Assembly: GCA_946482655.1 (NCBI GenBank)
Contig: CAMLSA010000064.1
Span: 1 to 19,117, forward strand
Direction: 5' to 3'
From: an uncultured Sphingomonas sp.
GTDB taxonomy: Bacteria; Pseudomonadota; Alphaproteobacteria; Sphingomonadales; Sphingomonadaceae
Length of the DNA: 19,117 nt
Of the stretch, positions 1 to 7,805 are shown piece after piece. The position numbers were made by a program, and so were the translations under genes. The notes beneath the pieces are model-generated. The model did no database searches and was not told the origin of the DNA. It saw nothing but the letters and a program-made list of their open reading frames with translations. How positions within the stretch are numbered: position 1 is the first letter of the stretch; each line of letters starts with the position of its first letter.

Positions 1-1573
1 TGTAGGGCAGCGCCTTGTCGCCGCCGATATCGACCGTGCGGAAGATCACCGGGCGATCGCCGGCTGTGTCTAGCACTTCCTTGTAGAGCCGCTGCTGGCG
101 CTCGCGCTGGGGCAAGGTCGCCGAGACGAGGAACTGGAACTCGGTGCGGAACAGGCCAACGCCGTCGGCGCCGGTGACGTCGAGCGCGGCCATGTCGTCG
201 CGCAGGCCGGCATTGACCATCAGCTCGATCCGGAGTCCGTCCTTGGTCTGGGCGGGCAGGTCCCGCATCGCAGCGAACTCGGCGCGCCGCTTCTGCCCCA
301 CCACCATTTTCGCCTCGAACGCCTCCTCGATCGGGGCGCTCGGACGGACAACCAACGAACCCATCGTTCCGTCGAGCAGCAGCAGATCGCCATCAGCGAT
401 CATGCGGCGGACATCCTTGACCCTGCCGAGCACCGGCACGCCCATCGCCCGGGCGACGATGGTGACGTGGGCGGTGAGCGATCCTTCTTCGAGCACCACG
501 CCCTTAAGGCGCCGGCGATCATATTCGAGCAGTTCGGCCGGGCCGAGATTACGCGCGATCAGGATCGAATCCTGCCGCAGACCCAGCTGCGCCGCAGTGC
601 CGAGCTGTCCCGACACGATGCGCAGCAGCCGGTTCGACAGGTCCTCGAGATCGTGCATGCGATCGGCGAGCAGCGGATCGCCGATCTCACGCATACGCAT
701 CCGAGTACGTTGCTGAACGCGCTCGATCGCCGCCTCGGCGGTAAGGCCGCTGTCGATCGCTTCGTTGATGCGACGGATCCAACCTTCGTCATAGGCGAAC
801 ATCTTGTACATCGCGAGGACGTCCTGATGCTCGCCCGCGGCGCCGAAGTCGGCCTCCCTGGTCATCCGATCGATCTGGTCGCGCATCTTGGCAAAGGCCG
901 AGATCACCCGGTGCCGTTCGACCTCGACATCCTCCGCGACGGTATGCTCGATCTCGATGCGTGGCTGGTGATAGACCGCCCTGCCCCGCGCCATCCCCTC
1001 GACCAGCTTGAGGCCGGCGAGACGCACCGACGCGGTGTCGCGGATGCCCTTGGCGCCGGGGCCGCTCTCGTCGATCAGGCCGGCGCCGGCGATCAGCTCG
1101 GCGAGCACCATCGCGACGGTCTGCAGCGCTTCGACCTCGACATCGTCGAACTTGCGCTGCTCGCGATGCTGAACGGCGAGCACGCCGACCGACCGCTCGC
1201 GCCGCACGATCGGGACACCCGCGAAACTGTGGAACAGCTCTTCGCCGGTCTCGGGCTTGTAGGCGAAATCGGGATGGCTGGTCGCCTCGTCGAGGTTGAG
1301 TGTCTCGACATCCTCCGCGATGGTACCGACGAGGCCCTCGCCCAGCGACAATTTGGTAACATGGACGGCTTCCTGCTTGAGGCCGCGGGTGGCGAACAGC
1401 TCGAGCACCCCGTCGCGCAGCAGATAGATCGAGCAGACCTCGGTATCGAGCGCCTCACCGATGATCTGGACGACCTGATTGAGCTTGGTCTGCGCAGCCG
1501 ACCGCGATGCCATCACGTCGTGCAGACGTGTCAGGATTTCACGCGCGGCGGAGGTTGCGGTCAGCGGTGCCAT
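1..1573 (-). CDS. ptsP: PtsP, nitrogen-type PTS enzyme I (GAF domain), 3' end beyond window
   Basis: First enzyme of the nitrogen-related phosphotransferase system: it takes phosphate from PEP onto a histidine and passes it to NPr (PtsO), then PtsN, in the cytoplasm. 524 codons are visible from an ATG at 1573. Residues about 1-165 form a GAF sensor domain (starts MAPLTATSAAREILTRLH). The enzyme I part follows, and the phospho-histidine lies in LTAHVTIVARAMGVPVLG at H369, close to the usual position in PtsP. GADGVGLFRTEFQFL near the window edge begins the PEP-binding barrel. PtsP is about 750 aa, so roughly 230 C-terminal residues lie outside. The gene starts 123 bp downstream of the flavoprotein gene on the same strand, and the start has only a weak ribosome binding site. 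The family is clear from motif order; the GAF ligand cannot be told. Confidence 0.95.
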   Translation of the reverse strand, partial: MAPLTATSAAREILTRLHDVMASRSAAQTKLNQVVQIIGEALDTEVCSIYLLRDGVLELFATRGLKQEAVHVTKLSLGEGLVGTIAEDVETLNLDEATSHPDFAYKPETGEELFHSFAGVPIVRRERSVGVLAVQHREQRKFDDVEVEALQTVAMVLAELIAGAGLIDESGPGAKGIRDTASVRLAGLKLVEGMARGRAVYHQPRIEIEHTVAEDVEVERHRVISAFAKMRDQIDRMTREADFGAAGEHQDVLAMYKMFAYDEGWIRRINEAIDSGLTAEAAIERVQQRTRMRMREIGDPLLADRMHDLEDLSNRLLRIVSGQLGTAAQLGLRQDSILIARNLGPAELLEYDRRRLKGVVLEEGSLTAHVTIVARAMGVPVLGRVKDVRRMIADGDLLLLDGTMGSLVVRPSAPIEEAFEAKMVVGQKRRAEFAAMRDLPAQTKDGLRIELMVNAGLRDDMAALDVTGADGVGLFRTEFQFLVSATLPQRERQQRLYKEVLDTAGDRPVIFRTVDIGGDKALPY

Positions 1574-1696
1574 GCGTGCGCGCTAACAGAAAGCGGGGGC
1601 GGTTTCCAATGAGAGTCTTTGGTTTGGTCCCTCAATCGCCAGTGCGAGCAGGTCAGCGGACTGCCGGGGGCATTCCGCCGCCGTCGCCTGAACAAG

Positions 1697-2713
1697 CTAT
1701 GCCGTCCTGCGCTCCAGCGCCGCCGCGGCCTCGTCGAGCAACGCCGCGACGATGTCGGCCAGCGGCTCTTCCTTGGTGACCATGCCAACCGATTGACCAG
1801 CCATCAGGGAACCATGCTCGACGTCGCCTTCGATCACCGCGCGGCGGAGCGCGCCGGCCCAATAATGCTCGATCTGGAGCTGGGCTTCGAGCATCTCGAT
1901 CTTGCCCTCGTCAAGGAGCTGGGCGACCTCGCGCTGCTTGGCGGTGAACAGTTCGCTCGATGCGTTCTTGAGCGCGCGGACCGGGATCACGGGCAGGCGC
2001 GGATCGAGCTGGACGCTGGCGACGGCATCGCGGGCCGAGGCGCGGATGAAGGCCTTCTTGAAATTGGGATGAGCGATCGATTCATGCGCGCAGACGAAGC
2101 GCGTACCGAGCTGGACCCCAGCCGCGCCCATCTCGAGATAGCCCGCGATCAGCTCGCCGCGGCCGATGCCGCCGGCGACGAAGACGGGGATCTGCTCGGC
2201 GACGGCCGGCAGTATTTCCTGCGCCAGCACCGAAGTCGAGACCGGGCCGATGTGACCGCCGGCTTCCATGCCCTCGACCACAAGCGCGTCCACTCCCGAG
2301 CGGATCAGCTTCTTTGCGAGCGCGAGCGCGGGGGCGAAACAGACCAGCTTGGCGCCCGAACCCCTGATCTTCTCGATCGCGCCCCCGGGCGGCAAACCGC
2401 CCGCGAGCACGACATGGCCGACACCATGGCTGGCGCAGACATCGATCAGCGCATCGAGATCGGGATGCATGGTGATGAGGTTGACGCCGAACGGCTTTGA
2501 GGTGAGCGCCTTGGTCCCGCCGATCTCGGCATCGAGCAGGGCGGGCGTCATTGCCCCGCAGGCGATCACGCCGAAACAGCCGGCGTTCGACATTGCCGCG
2601 ACGAGATTGCGCTCGGACACCCAACTCATGGCGCCGCCGAGGATCGCATATTCGCTGCCGAAGAAGGCGGCGCCCCGCGCCATCAAATTGGTCAGGCGCT
2701 TATGTCTAGACAT
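1697..2713 (-). CDS. Nitronate monooxygenase / FabK-like flavin oxidoreductase
   Basis: FMN-dependent TIM-barrel enzyme of the 2-nitropropane dioxygenase family, 338 aa, full length. Seen: an N-terminal strand with LGGAMSWVSERNLVAAMSNAG, VEGMEAGGHIG at 147-156 with the family histidine H154, and the phosphate-binding VAGGIG at 179-184 followed by GAAGVQLGTRF. The EGMEAGGHIG form resembles FabK enoyl-ACP reductases as well as class I nitronate monooxygenases, so the substrate cannot be decided from sequence alone. A GAGGA ribosome binding site lies 6 nt before the ATG. It sits between lysC (upstream, separated by an inverted repeat) and ptsP (downstream), all on the minus strand. Nothing in the context ties it to lysine synthesis or the PTS. 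Confidence 0.85.
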   Translation of the reverse strand: MSRHKRLTNLMARGAAFFGSEYAILGGAMSWVSERNLVAAMSNAGCFGVIACGAMTPALLDAEIGGTKALTSKPFGVNLITMHPDLDALIDVCASHGVGHVVLAGGLPPGGAIEKIRGSGAKLVCFAPALALAKKLIRSGVDALVVEGMEAGGHIGPVSTSVLAQEILPAVAEQIPVFVAGGIGRGELIAGYLEMGAAGVQLGTRFVCAHESIAHPNFKKAFIRASARDAVASVQLDPRLPVIPVRALKNASSELFTAKQREVAQLLDEGKIEMLEAQLQIEHYWAGALRRAVIEGDVEHGSLMAGQSVGMVTKEEPLADIVAALLDEAAAALERRTA

Positions 2714-2727
2714 TATCGATCCTCGAT

Positions 2728-2808
2728 CGTCACTCCGGCGAAAGCCGGAATCTCGGTGCCGTCAGCCGCAGGGAACGAAGCGAGATTCCGGCTCTCGCCG
2801 GAATGACG
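2728..2808. repeat. 28-bp inverted repeat between lysC and the flavoprotein gene
   Basis: Arms 2728-2755 and 2781-2808 pair in 26 of 28 positions around a 25-nt centre. The core of each arm is itself a smaller palindrome (TCCGGCGAAAGCCGGA). It fills most of the 103-bp gap between the lysC stop and the next start. It has no T-run, so it looks like a dispersed palindromic element that may form an RNA hairpin in a lysC read-through transcript, rather than a classic terminator. Confidence 0.8.
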
Positions 2809-2816
2809 AGACAAGG

Positions 2817-4073
2817 TCAAGCGGCGTCCTCCGCGTCGAGGCCGTAAGCAGTGTGGAGCACCCGGACCGCAAGCTCGGTGTAATCCTCGTGGATCAGCAC
2901 CGAGACCTTGATCTCCGAAGTGGTGATCGCGAGCACGTTGATCTGGCGACCGGCCAGCGCCGAGAACATCTTGGCGGCGACGCCTGCATGGCTGCGCATG
3001 CCGACCCCAACCACCGAGATCTTGGCGACGTTGGTGTCGTGGATCAGCCGCTCATAGCCGATCGTGCCCCGCTCGCGCTCGAGCACGTCGAGCGATCGAG
3101 CGAGCTCGGCCGACGGCACTGTGAAGGTCACGTCGGTGGAGCCGGTATCATGCGCGACGTTCTGGACGATCATGTCGACGTTGATGTTGGCGTCGGCCAA
3201 GGGCGAGAAGATCGAGGCGACCGCGCCCGGACGATCGGGCACCTCGATCAGCGTGACCTTGGTCTCGTTCTTGTCATAGGCGATGCCGGTGATGAGCTGA
3301 CGTTCCATGGCACTTCCTTCAAGTTCTTCCTCGCCGACGATCATCGTGCCGGGGGTGGGGTCATCGGTCGGCTCGTCGAAGGAGGAGAGCACCTGGACAC
3401 GAACCTTCTCCTTCATCGCCAGGCCCACCGATCGGGTTTGCAGCACCTTGGCCCCAACGGATGCGAGCTCGAGCATCTCTTCATAGGTGACCTTGGCAAG
3501 CTTGCGCGCCTTGGGCACGATTCGCGGGTCGGTCGTGTAGACGCCATCGACGTCGGTGTAGATGTCGCAGCGGTCGGCCTTCATCGCCGCCGCCACGGCC
3601 ACCGCCGAGGTATCCGATCCGCCGCGCCCCAGCGTGGTGACGCGCTCGTCCCCGGTCAGCCCCTGAAAACCGGGAATCACCGCGACCTCGCCGGAGGCCA
3701 TGGCCTGGCCGATCGCGTCGGAATTGATCTGCTCGATCCGCGCCGAGGCATGCGCGCCGCTGGTTCGGATGGGGAGCTGCCAGCCCATCCAGCTGCGCGC
3801 CTTGACGCCGAGCGACTGGAGCACGATCGCGAGCAATCCGCTCGTCACCTGCTCGCCCGATGACACCACGACATCATACTCGCGCGGATCATAGAGCGGG
3901 GAGGCCTCGCGACAGAAGTTGACCAGCCGGTCGGTCTCGCCTGACATCGCCGAAACGACCACCGCCACCTCGTTGCCAAGCTCGACCTCATGCTTGACGC
4001 GATTCGCGACGTTGCGAATCCGCTCGATCCCCGCCATCGAGGTTCCGCCGAACTTCATAACGATGCGAGCCAT
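2817..4073 (-). CDS. lysC: Aspartate kinase
   Basis: Phosphorylates L-aspartate with ATP, the first committed step to lysine, threonine, methionine and diaminopimelate. 418 aa from the ATG at 4073. The open frame runs upstream into the antisense of ubiG, but the kinase begins MARIVMKFGGTSMAG, so this start is chosen. Motifs: KFGGTS at 7-12, SSGEQVTSGLLA near 71-82, LGRGGSDTSAVA at 148-159 and TDVDGVYTTDPR at 173-184. Two ACT domains for allosteric control occupy about 263-418. The gene is divergent from ubiG across an 82-bp gap that holds a palindrome. No strong ribosome binding site is seen at 4073. An internal start at M256 is described separately. Confidence 0.96.
   Translation of the reverse strand: MARIVMKFGGTSMAGIERIRNVANRVKHEVELGNEVAVVVSAMSGETDRLVNFCREASPLYDPREYDVVVSSGEQVTSGLLAIVLQSLGVKARSWMGWQLPIRTSGAHASARIEQINSDAIGQAMASGEVAVIPGFQGLTGDERVTTLGRGGSDTSAVAVAAAMKADRCDIYTDVDGVYTTDPRIVPKARKLAKVTYEEMLELASVGAKVLQTRSVGLAMKEKVRVQVLSSFDEPTDDPTPGTMIVGEEELEGSAMERQLITGIAYDKNETKVTLIEVPDRPGAVASIFSPLADANINVDMIVQNVAHDTGSTDVTFTVPSAELARSLDVLERERGTIGYERLIHDTNVAKISVVGVGMRSHAGVAAKMFSALAGRQINVLAITTSEIKVSVLIHEDYTELAVRVLHTAYGLDAEDAA
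3306..3320 (-). promoter_or_regulatory. Probable internal ribosome binding site and start for the LysC beta subunit
   Basis: On the minus strand a purine-rich GAAGGAAG (3320-3313) lies 4 nt before an in-frame ATG at 3308 (M256 of LysC). Starting here would give a 163-aa protein (2817-3308) holding only the tandem ACT domains. In Bacillus subtilis and Corynebacterium the same gene design makes alpha and beta subunits from overlapping frames with the internal start at about residue 250. The ribosome binding site here looks better than that of the full-length start. Use of this start is inferred. Confidence 0.55.
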
Positions 4074-4112
4074 AAGAAAGCGTCTGTCCCATGAGGCCGA
4101 CAAGCCGGAAAA

Positions 4113-4130
4113 GCCCTTGGGTCCAAGGGC
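4113..4130. promoter_or_regulatory. 18-bp palindrome in the lysC/ubiG divergent promoter region
   Basis: GCCCTTGG-GT-CCAAGGGC: perfect 8-bp arms around a 2-bp centre, in the 82-bp gap between the divergent lysC and ubiG starts and 26 nt before the ubiG ATG. It is the right size for a dimeric repressor or activator site acting on one or both promoters. A stem with a 2-nt loop is a poor RNA hairpin, which favours a DNA operator. The regulator is unknown. Confidence 0.5.
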
Positions 4131-4155
4131 GCCGCCCTGATAGAGAGGGGGCGCA

Positions 4156-4890
4156 ATGAACGCAAGCGCACAACAATCGGGCTCGATCGTCGCGGAAGAA
4201 GCCGCGCATTTCGGAAAGCTCGCGGCGGACTGGTGGGATCCGAAGGGATCCTCCGCGATGCTCCACAAGCTCAATCCTCCTCGGCTGCGCCATATCCGCG
4301 CGACCGTCGACGAATATTGGGGCCTAGACCCCGAGGCGCTCAGGCCGCTGACGGGCCGGCGGGCGGCCGATATCGGCTGCGGCGCTGGGCTGCTGGCCGA
4401 GCCGCTCGCGCGATTGGGCGCCAGAGTGACCGCGATCGACGCGGCGCCGGAGAATATCGCGGTAGCCAGAGAGCACGCCGCCAAACAGGGCCTTGCGATC
4501 CACTATAGGGTCGGCGGGGTCGAAGCGCTAACCGGTGAGCAGTTCGATCTGGTTACCTCGATGGAGGTGATCGAGCATGTCGCCGATCCGGCGGCGTTCG
4601 TGGCCGGGCTGGCCCGTCTGCTCGCGCCGGATGGGATCATGATTCTGTCCACTCCCAACCGGACGCCGCTATCCCGCCTCGCGTTGATCCACCTCGGCGA
4701 GGGGCTGGGCATGGTGCCCAAGGGCACCCACGACTGGCAGAAATTCCTGACGCCGGAGGAATTGACCACCTATATCGAGGCGGCCGGCTTGCGGGTGATC
4801 GACCGCCGGGGACTAAGCTTTTCGCCGGCCTCGGGTTTCCACCTGAGCGACAATCTGGCACTCGACTATCTCCTGAACGCGGTGCGATGA
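4156..4890 (+). CDS. ubiG: UbiG, ubiquinone O-methyltransferase
   Basis: SAM-dependent methyltransferase that does both O-methylations in ubiquinone synthesis (2-polyprenyl-6-hydroxyphenol and demethylubiquinol). 244 aa, normal length. Seen: the family N-terminus with EEAAHFGKLAADWWDP and LHKLNPPRLRHI, SAM motif I DIGCGAG at 72-78, the acidic residue D95 ending motif II, and MEVIEHV at 136-142. The ATG is preceded by GAGAGGGGG. It is divergent from lysC and followed by the Nudix gene after 171 bp on the same strand. That gap has no convincing gene. Confidence 0.96.
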   Translation: MNASAQQSGSIVAEEAAHFGKLAADWWDPKGSSAMLHKLNPPRLRHIRATVDEYWGLDPEALRPLTGRRAADIGCGAGLLAEPLARLGARVTAIDAAPENIAVAREHAAKQGLAIHYRVGGVEALTGEQFDLVTSMEVIEHVADPAAFVAGLARLLAPDGIMILSTPNRTPLSRLALIHLGEGLGMVPKGTHDWQKFLTPEELTTYIEAAGLRVIDRRGLSFSPASGFHLSDNLALDYLLNAVR

Positions 4891-5061
4891 TGCACGAACC
4901 TTTGTACTGGCCACTCCAGACAATGATCGGCTATCCCGCATCAGATCCTCGATGAGAGCGATGGAGCCACCGATCTGGCGAAGGCCTGGGGCGATACCCA
5001 GAGGACAAGAATGACTCGTTGGCCGTTGGCGATCCTCGCCGGCCGCACCTGAAGGAGCATC

Positions 5062-5853
5062 ATGTATCCCGCCATTCCCGCCGCGACCCTGATCCTGCTG
5101 CGTGACCGCCCTGGCGCCGCACCCGAAATCCCCATGGTCGGGAGGGGCGCCCACCTCGCCTTCGCGGCCAGCCGGATGGTATTTCCCGGGGGTCGGGTCG
5201 ACGATGACGACCGGCTGATCGCTGGACGGCCGGAGCTGTTGGTCGAGGGCCTCGATGTCGAGCCCGAGGACATCGCCCACCGCGTTACGGCGGTACGCGA
5301 AACCATCGAGGAGATCGGCCTGGCCCCGGCGATCGAAGGAATCGACTCCGTCGACCAGATCGCCGCCATCCGGGCCGCGCTGCACGGCGGCGAGCCGCTC
5401 AGCCTTATCCTCGAACGGCACCGGCTGCGATTGGACCCGCGCCTGCTCCACCCGTTCGCGCGCTGGCGCCCCGACCATGAACTGCAGCGGCGGTTCGATA
5501 CGCGCTTCTACATCGCCCGCGCACCCGCGCTGGGCGAGGCGGTGGCTGACGGCACCGAGAGCAGCCATTGCATATGGGCCACCGCCGCGGAGCATCTGGC
5601 CACGGCCAAGATGATCTTCCCGACGATCCGCAATCTCGAACGGATCGGGCTGGTCCCGGATTTCGACGGCGCGCTGGAACTCGCCCGCCGCTATCCAATG
5701 GACATCATCACGCCTTGGATCGAGGAGCGCGACGGCGATCGCTGGCTCCATATCCCCGACAATCTGGGATATCCGGTGATCTGTCAGCTTCTCGCTGAAG
5801 TCGAGCGCGATGCCAATCCCACCAAGCCCTCCAGCACCCGTGAACCGGGATAG
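5062..5853 (+). CDS. Nudix hydrolase, NUDT19/RP2-like, with interrupted Nudix box
   Basis: 263-aa predicted hydrolase of a nucleoside-diphosphate-linked substrate; in eukaryotes the NUDT19 group acts on CoA and acyl-CoA, but the substrate here is unknown. The Nudix box is split: FPGGRVDDDD at 41-50, then about 25 inserted residues, then RETIEEIG at 79-86 supplying the metal-binding glutamates E83 and E84. Such an insert is typical of the NUDT19 group. The start is supported by AAGGAG at 5052-5057, 4 nt before the ATG. The 3' end overlaps the opposing manA by 70 bp. Cytoplasmic; no signal peptide or membrane segment. Confidence 0.87.
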   Translation: MYPAIPAATLILLRDRPGAAPEIPMVGRGAHLAFAASRMVFPGGRVDDDDRLIAGRPELLVEGLDVEPEDIAHRVTAVRETIEEIGLAPAIEGIDSVDQIAAIRAALHGGEPLSLILERHRLRLDPRLLHPFARWRPDHELQRRFDTRFYIARAPALGEAVADGTESSHCIWATAAEHLATAKMIFPTIRNLERIGLVPDFDGALELARRYPMDIITPWIEERDGDRWLHIPDNLGYPVICQLLAEVERDANPTKPSSTREPG

Positions 5854-6653
5854 GCGACATAGATGGTGCTGCCGGACGCGATCTCGATCTCGGCCGCCCC
5901 CTCCAAGATGATCGCGTCGCCCAGTGCGGCAGGCTCACCGTCGATCGCGGCGCACCCCTCGACCGGCAGGATCCAGATGGTGGCGCTTCCCGGCGCAATC
6001 GTGAAATGGGCCGTCATCGTCCAGCGCTCGAGCACGAATTTTCGTCCTTCCGCGAAGATCGTACGGCCCGGCGAAATCTCGCGGGGCGGGGCGTTGCCGA
6101 CGAACGGACCGAACTCGGACACCTCCAGCGCCTCGTCTAGATGCAGCTCGCGGCTCGAGCCGTAATCGTAGAAGCGATAGGTCAGATCGAGATTCTGCTG
6201 GACCTCGACGACCCGCAACCCCTTGCCGATAGCGTGGATCGTCCCCGCCGGCGAGTAGATCACCTCGCCGGCGCTGACCGGCTTCCAGTAGAGCTTGTGC
6301 TCGATCGAACCATCGAGTGCGGCAGCGCGCACCACCTCGGCATCCATCGGCTCGGTGAGGCCCAACGCAATTTTCGAGTCCGGCTCGGCCGATAGGATGA
6401 TCCAGGCCTCGTCCTTGCCACGCGCGAAGCCCAATGTGCGGGCGGTGGCGTCGTCAGGATGCACCTGCACCGACAGTCGCTCGCTGGTGAACAGATATTT
6501 CACGAGCAGTTCGCGCGGCTTTCCGGTTGGATCGTCGTACCATATCTCGCCGACCGGCGGCTTGTCCGCCGGCTGATCGTCGAACAGAGGCGCGAGGTCG
6601 TGGCGGCCCCACGGCTTCTCGACACGGTGATTGGTAAGCTTGACGGCCGGCAA
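5784..6653 (-). CDS. manA: Mannose-6-phosphate isomerase, class I (short form)
   Basis: Zinc enzyme that interconverts fructose-6-phosphate and mannose-6-phosphate, feeding GDP-mannose and polysaccharide synthesis. Zinc-site motifs: LSVQVHPDD at 60-68 (Q63, H65), GKDEAW at 79-84 (E82) and GTIHAIGKG at 137-145 (H140). The frame is open to 6779, but family proteins begin close to KLTNHRVEKPWG. The start is therefore set at a TTG (6653), 8 nt after a GGGAG, giving 289 aa; an upstream TTG at 6677 is possible. The last 70 bp overlap the opposing Nudix gene. It lies 89 bp after the 182-aa gene on the same strand. Confidence 0.9.
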   Translation of the reverse strand: MPAVKLTNHRVEKPWGRHDLAPLFDDQPADKPPVGEIWYDDPTGKPRELLVKYLFTSERLSVQVHPDDATARTLGFARGKDEAWIILSAEPDSKIALGLTEPMDAEVVRAAALDGSIEHKLYWKPVSAGEVIYSPAGTIHAIGKGLRVVEVQQNLDLTYRFYDYGSSRELHLDEALEVSEFGPFVGNAPPREISPGRTIFAEGRKFVLERWTMTAHFTIAPGSATIWILPVEGCAAIDGEPAALGDAIILEGAAEIEIASGSTIYVAYPGSRVLEGLVGLASRSTSARS

Positions 6654-6742
6654 TCCAGTTCTCCCGCTGCCCTTCAAAAAGCAAAGGCGGGAGCCTTGTT
6701 CCGCAGAGCTGGCGGAAAAGCTAGTGGTCGCCGGGCGTTGCC

Positions 6743-7291
6743 TCAGTTCGGCAGGCGGACTTCGACCTTGTCCACCCATTCCGGAAAGAAGACCGGCTCA
6801 CGGTTCGACCAGCCCGGCGCGGTAGCCGCGGCTTCGCTGATCGACTGGAGCAGGATGCGCCTTTTCTCGGGATGGAGGTGGGGCAGAGCCGCCGCCGCGC
6901 AGAAGGCGCCCGGCAGCCACGGCCGGACATGAGCACCGATCAACCGCTCATATAGGAAGCGATAGGCGCCGAAGCTATTGAGCCGGTCCTGTCCGAGATC
7001 GAAGGCCGAGATGGTGATGAGCGGAGCGAGGAAGGGCTCGATCGCGTCGAGCCCGCTGTCGTCGGGCACCAGATCGCGGATATGCTCGAGGCGGTTGTAG
7101 ATGCGCGCCTGGGCCATGATGCTGGCGGACTCGATGACGTCGCGCGACCAGCGCGCCAGCGCGTCCTCGCGGCCAAGCCCGACATCGAGCGATCTGCGGA
7201 TATAGCGTTGCGTCGAGGCCGGGAAGCTGGCGAACTCTTTCATTTCCGCCAGTGTCATCGCGCCGTCCGCAGGTCTCATATGCGTACCCAT
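6743..7291 (-). CDS. Hypothetical protein, 182 aa
   Basis: Not recognised. The start at 7291 (MGTHMRPADGAMTLAE) is chosen because AAGGGGG lies 5 nt upstream of it; an ATG 36 nt earlier lacks such a site. The protein is soluble and largely helical, with no signal peptide, membrane segment or metal motif. A conserved-looking middle (RDVIESASIMAQARIYNRL) is followed by a Leu/Pro-rich C-terminal half ending in FFPEWVDKVEVRLPN. GC-rich wobble positions match the neighbours, so it looks native. It lies upstream of manA on the same strand and may be cotranscribed. An EcfG-type promoter match lies 116 nt before the start. No function is proposed. Confidence 0.75.
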   Translation of the reverse strand: MGTHMRPADGAMTLAEMKEFASFPASTQRYIRRSLDVGLGREDALARWSRDVIESASIMAQARIYNRLEHIRDLVPDDSGLDAIEPFLAPLITISAFDLGQDRLNSFGAYRFLYERLIGAHVRPWLPGAFCAAAALPHLHPEKRRILLQSISEAAATAPGWSNREPVFFPEWVDKVEVRLPN

Positions 7292-7406
7292 ACAAACCCC
7301 CTTCATGGAAGCCTCGAATGGGACCATACGTCCAATATGGTTTATGGACGCTTAAGCCCGTGTAAGGCCTCTGTACAGGAACGGATCATTTTTCTTGCTG
7401 CGTTGC

Positions 7407-7431
7407 AACAAACAAAATTTGTCATCGTTCC
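7407..7431 (-). promoter_or_regulatory. Candidate EcfG (general stress) promoter upstream of the 182-aa gene
   Basis: Minus strand GGAAC (7431-7427), 17 nt, GTT (7409-7407), matching the alphaproteobacterial EcfG pattern GGAAC-N16/17-GTT with the same spacing as the site at 7806-7830. It lies in an AT-rich patch unusual for this window. The implied 5' leader is about 105 nt, longer than usual. Confidence 0.45.
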
Positions 7432-7487
7432 CTAAAATGCAATAATCTGTGGATAAAATTCCTTTGGGCGCGCGGCAAAAGGGTCTC

Positions 7488-7514
7488 CAGCGCGCGGCCG
7501 GAAGCCGCGCGCTG
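7488..7514 (-). terminator. Hairpin terminator after the 83-aa gene
   Basis: A perfect 11-bp stem (CAGCGCGCGGC paired with GCCGCGCGCTG) with a 5-nt loop, 8 nt beyond the stop of the minus-strand gene ending at 7523. Read on the minus strand it is followed within a few bases by CCCTTTT, a weak T-tract, so it is a probable rather than certain intrinsic terminator. The rest of 7292-7522 holds the promoter region of the 182-aa gene. Confidence 0.55.
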
Positions 7515-7522
7515 AAAACGAC

Positions 7523-7774
7523 CTATTCCTTGCCCTTCATCCGGGCCTTCTCCGCCTCCTCGTCATAACCGGAGGAAGGCGCGGGATCCTTGCCCTTGCC
7601 GGGCTGCGTATTGGACGGCGCATCCGAGGTGGGGAAGGTCTCGTCGAGTGCGACGTCGAGCTTGGCATCCTCATCGCTCGGGTTGCGGGCCAGCTTGGCA
7701 TCATCGGAAGCGTCATGCGCGGTCCGAATGTGCGGAGTGCCCGGCTTGTTGTCGGTCAGCGCATCGGTGGTCAT
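7523..7774 (-). CDS. Small acidic hypothetical protein with LDETFPTSDAPS motif, 83 aa
   Basis: 83-aa hydrophilic, low-complexity and probably disordered protein, rich in Asp, Ala, Lys and Pro. The segment LDVALDETFPTSDAPSNT resembles a short motif (DExxxESFPASDPP) seen in many small alphaproteobacterial proteins of unknown role. The start at 7774 is chosen because AAGGAG lies 8 nt upstream; the frame extends to 7948 without a better start. A good EcfG-type promoter lies about 32 nt before the start, suggesting induction by general stress. It is divergent from the histidine kinase gene (167-bp gap) and followed by a hairpin. Its function is unknown. Confidence 0.8.
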   Translation of the reverse strand: MTTDALTDNKPGTPHIRTAHDASDDAKLARNPSDEDAKLDVALDETFPTSDAPSNTQPGKGKDPAPSSGYDEEAEKARMKGKE

Positions 7775-7805
7775 GGCCTTGCTCCTTCGCCTATCAGTGT
7801 CAACC

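Noticed and set aside
2268..3863. Long plus-strand open frame opposite lysC and the flavoprotein gene
   Set aside because: It crosses two unrelated, clearly identified genes and the inverted repeat; composition is that of an antisense shadow.
4887..4955. A 22-codon frame starting in the ubiG stop (MMHEPLYWPLQTMIGYPASD...)
   Set aside because: ATGA-type overlap is attractive, but the peptide is short, has no recognisable motif and no separate ribosome binding site. The whole gap 4891-5061 shows nothing firmer.
5011..5052. A 13-codon frame (MTRWPLAILAGRT) just before the Nudix gene
   Set aside because: Could be a leader peptide, but there is no attenuator hairpin or codon bias to support one.
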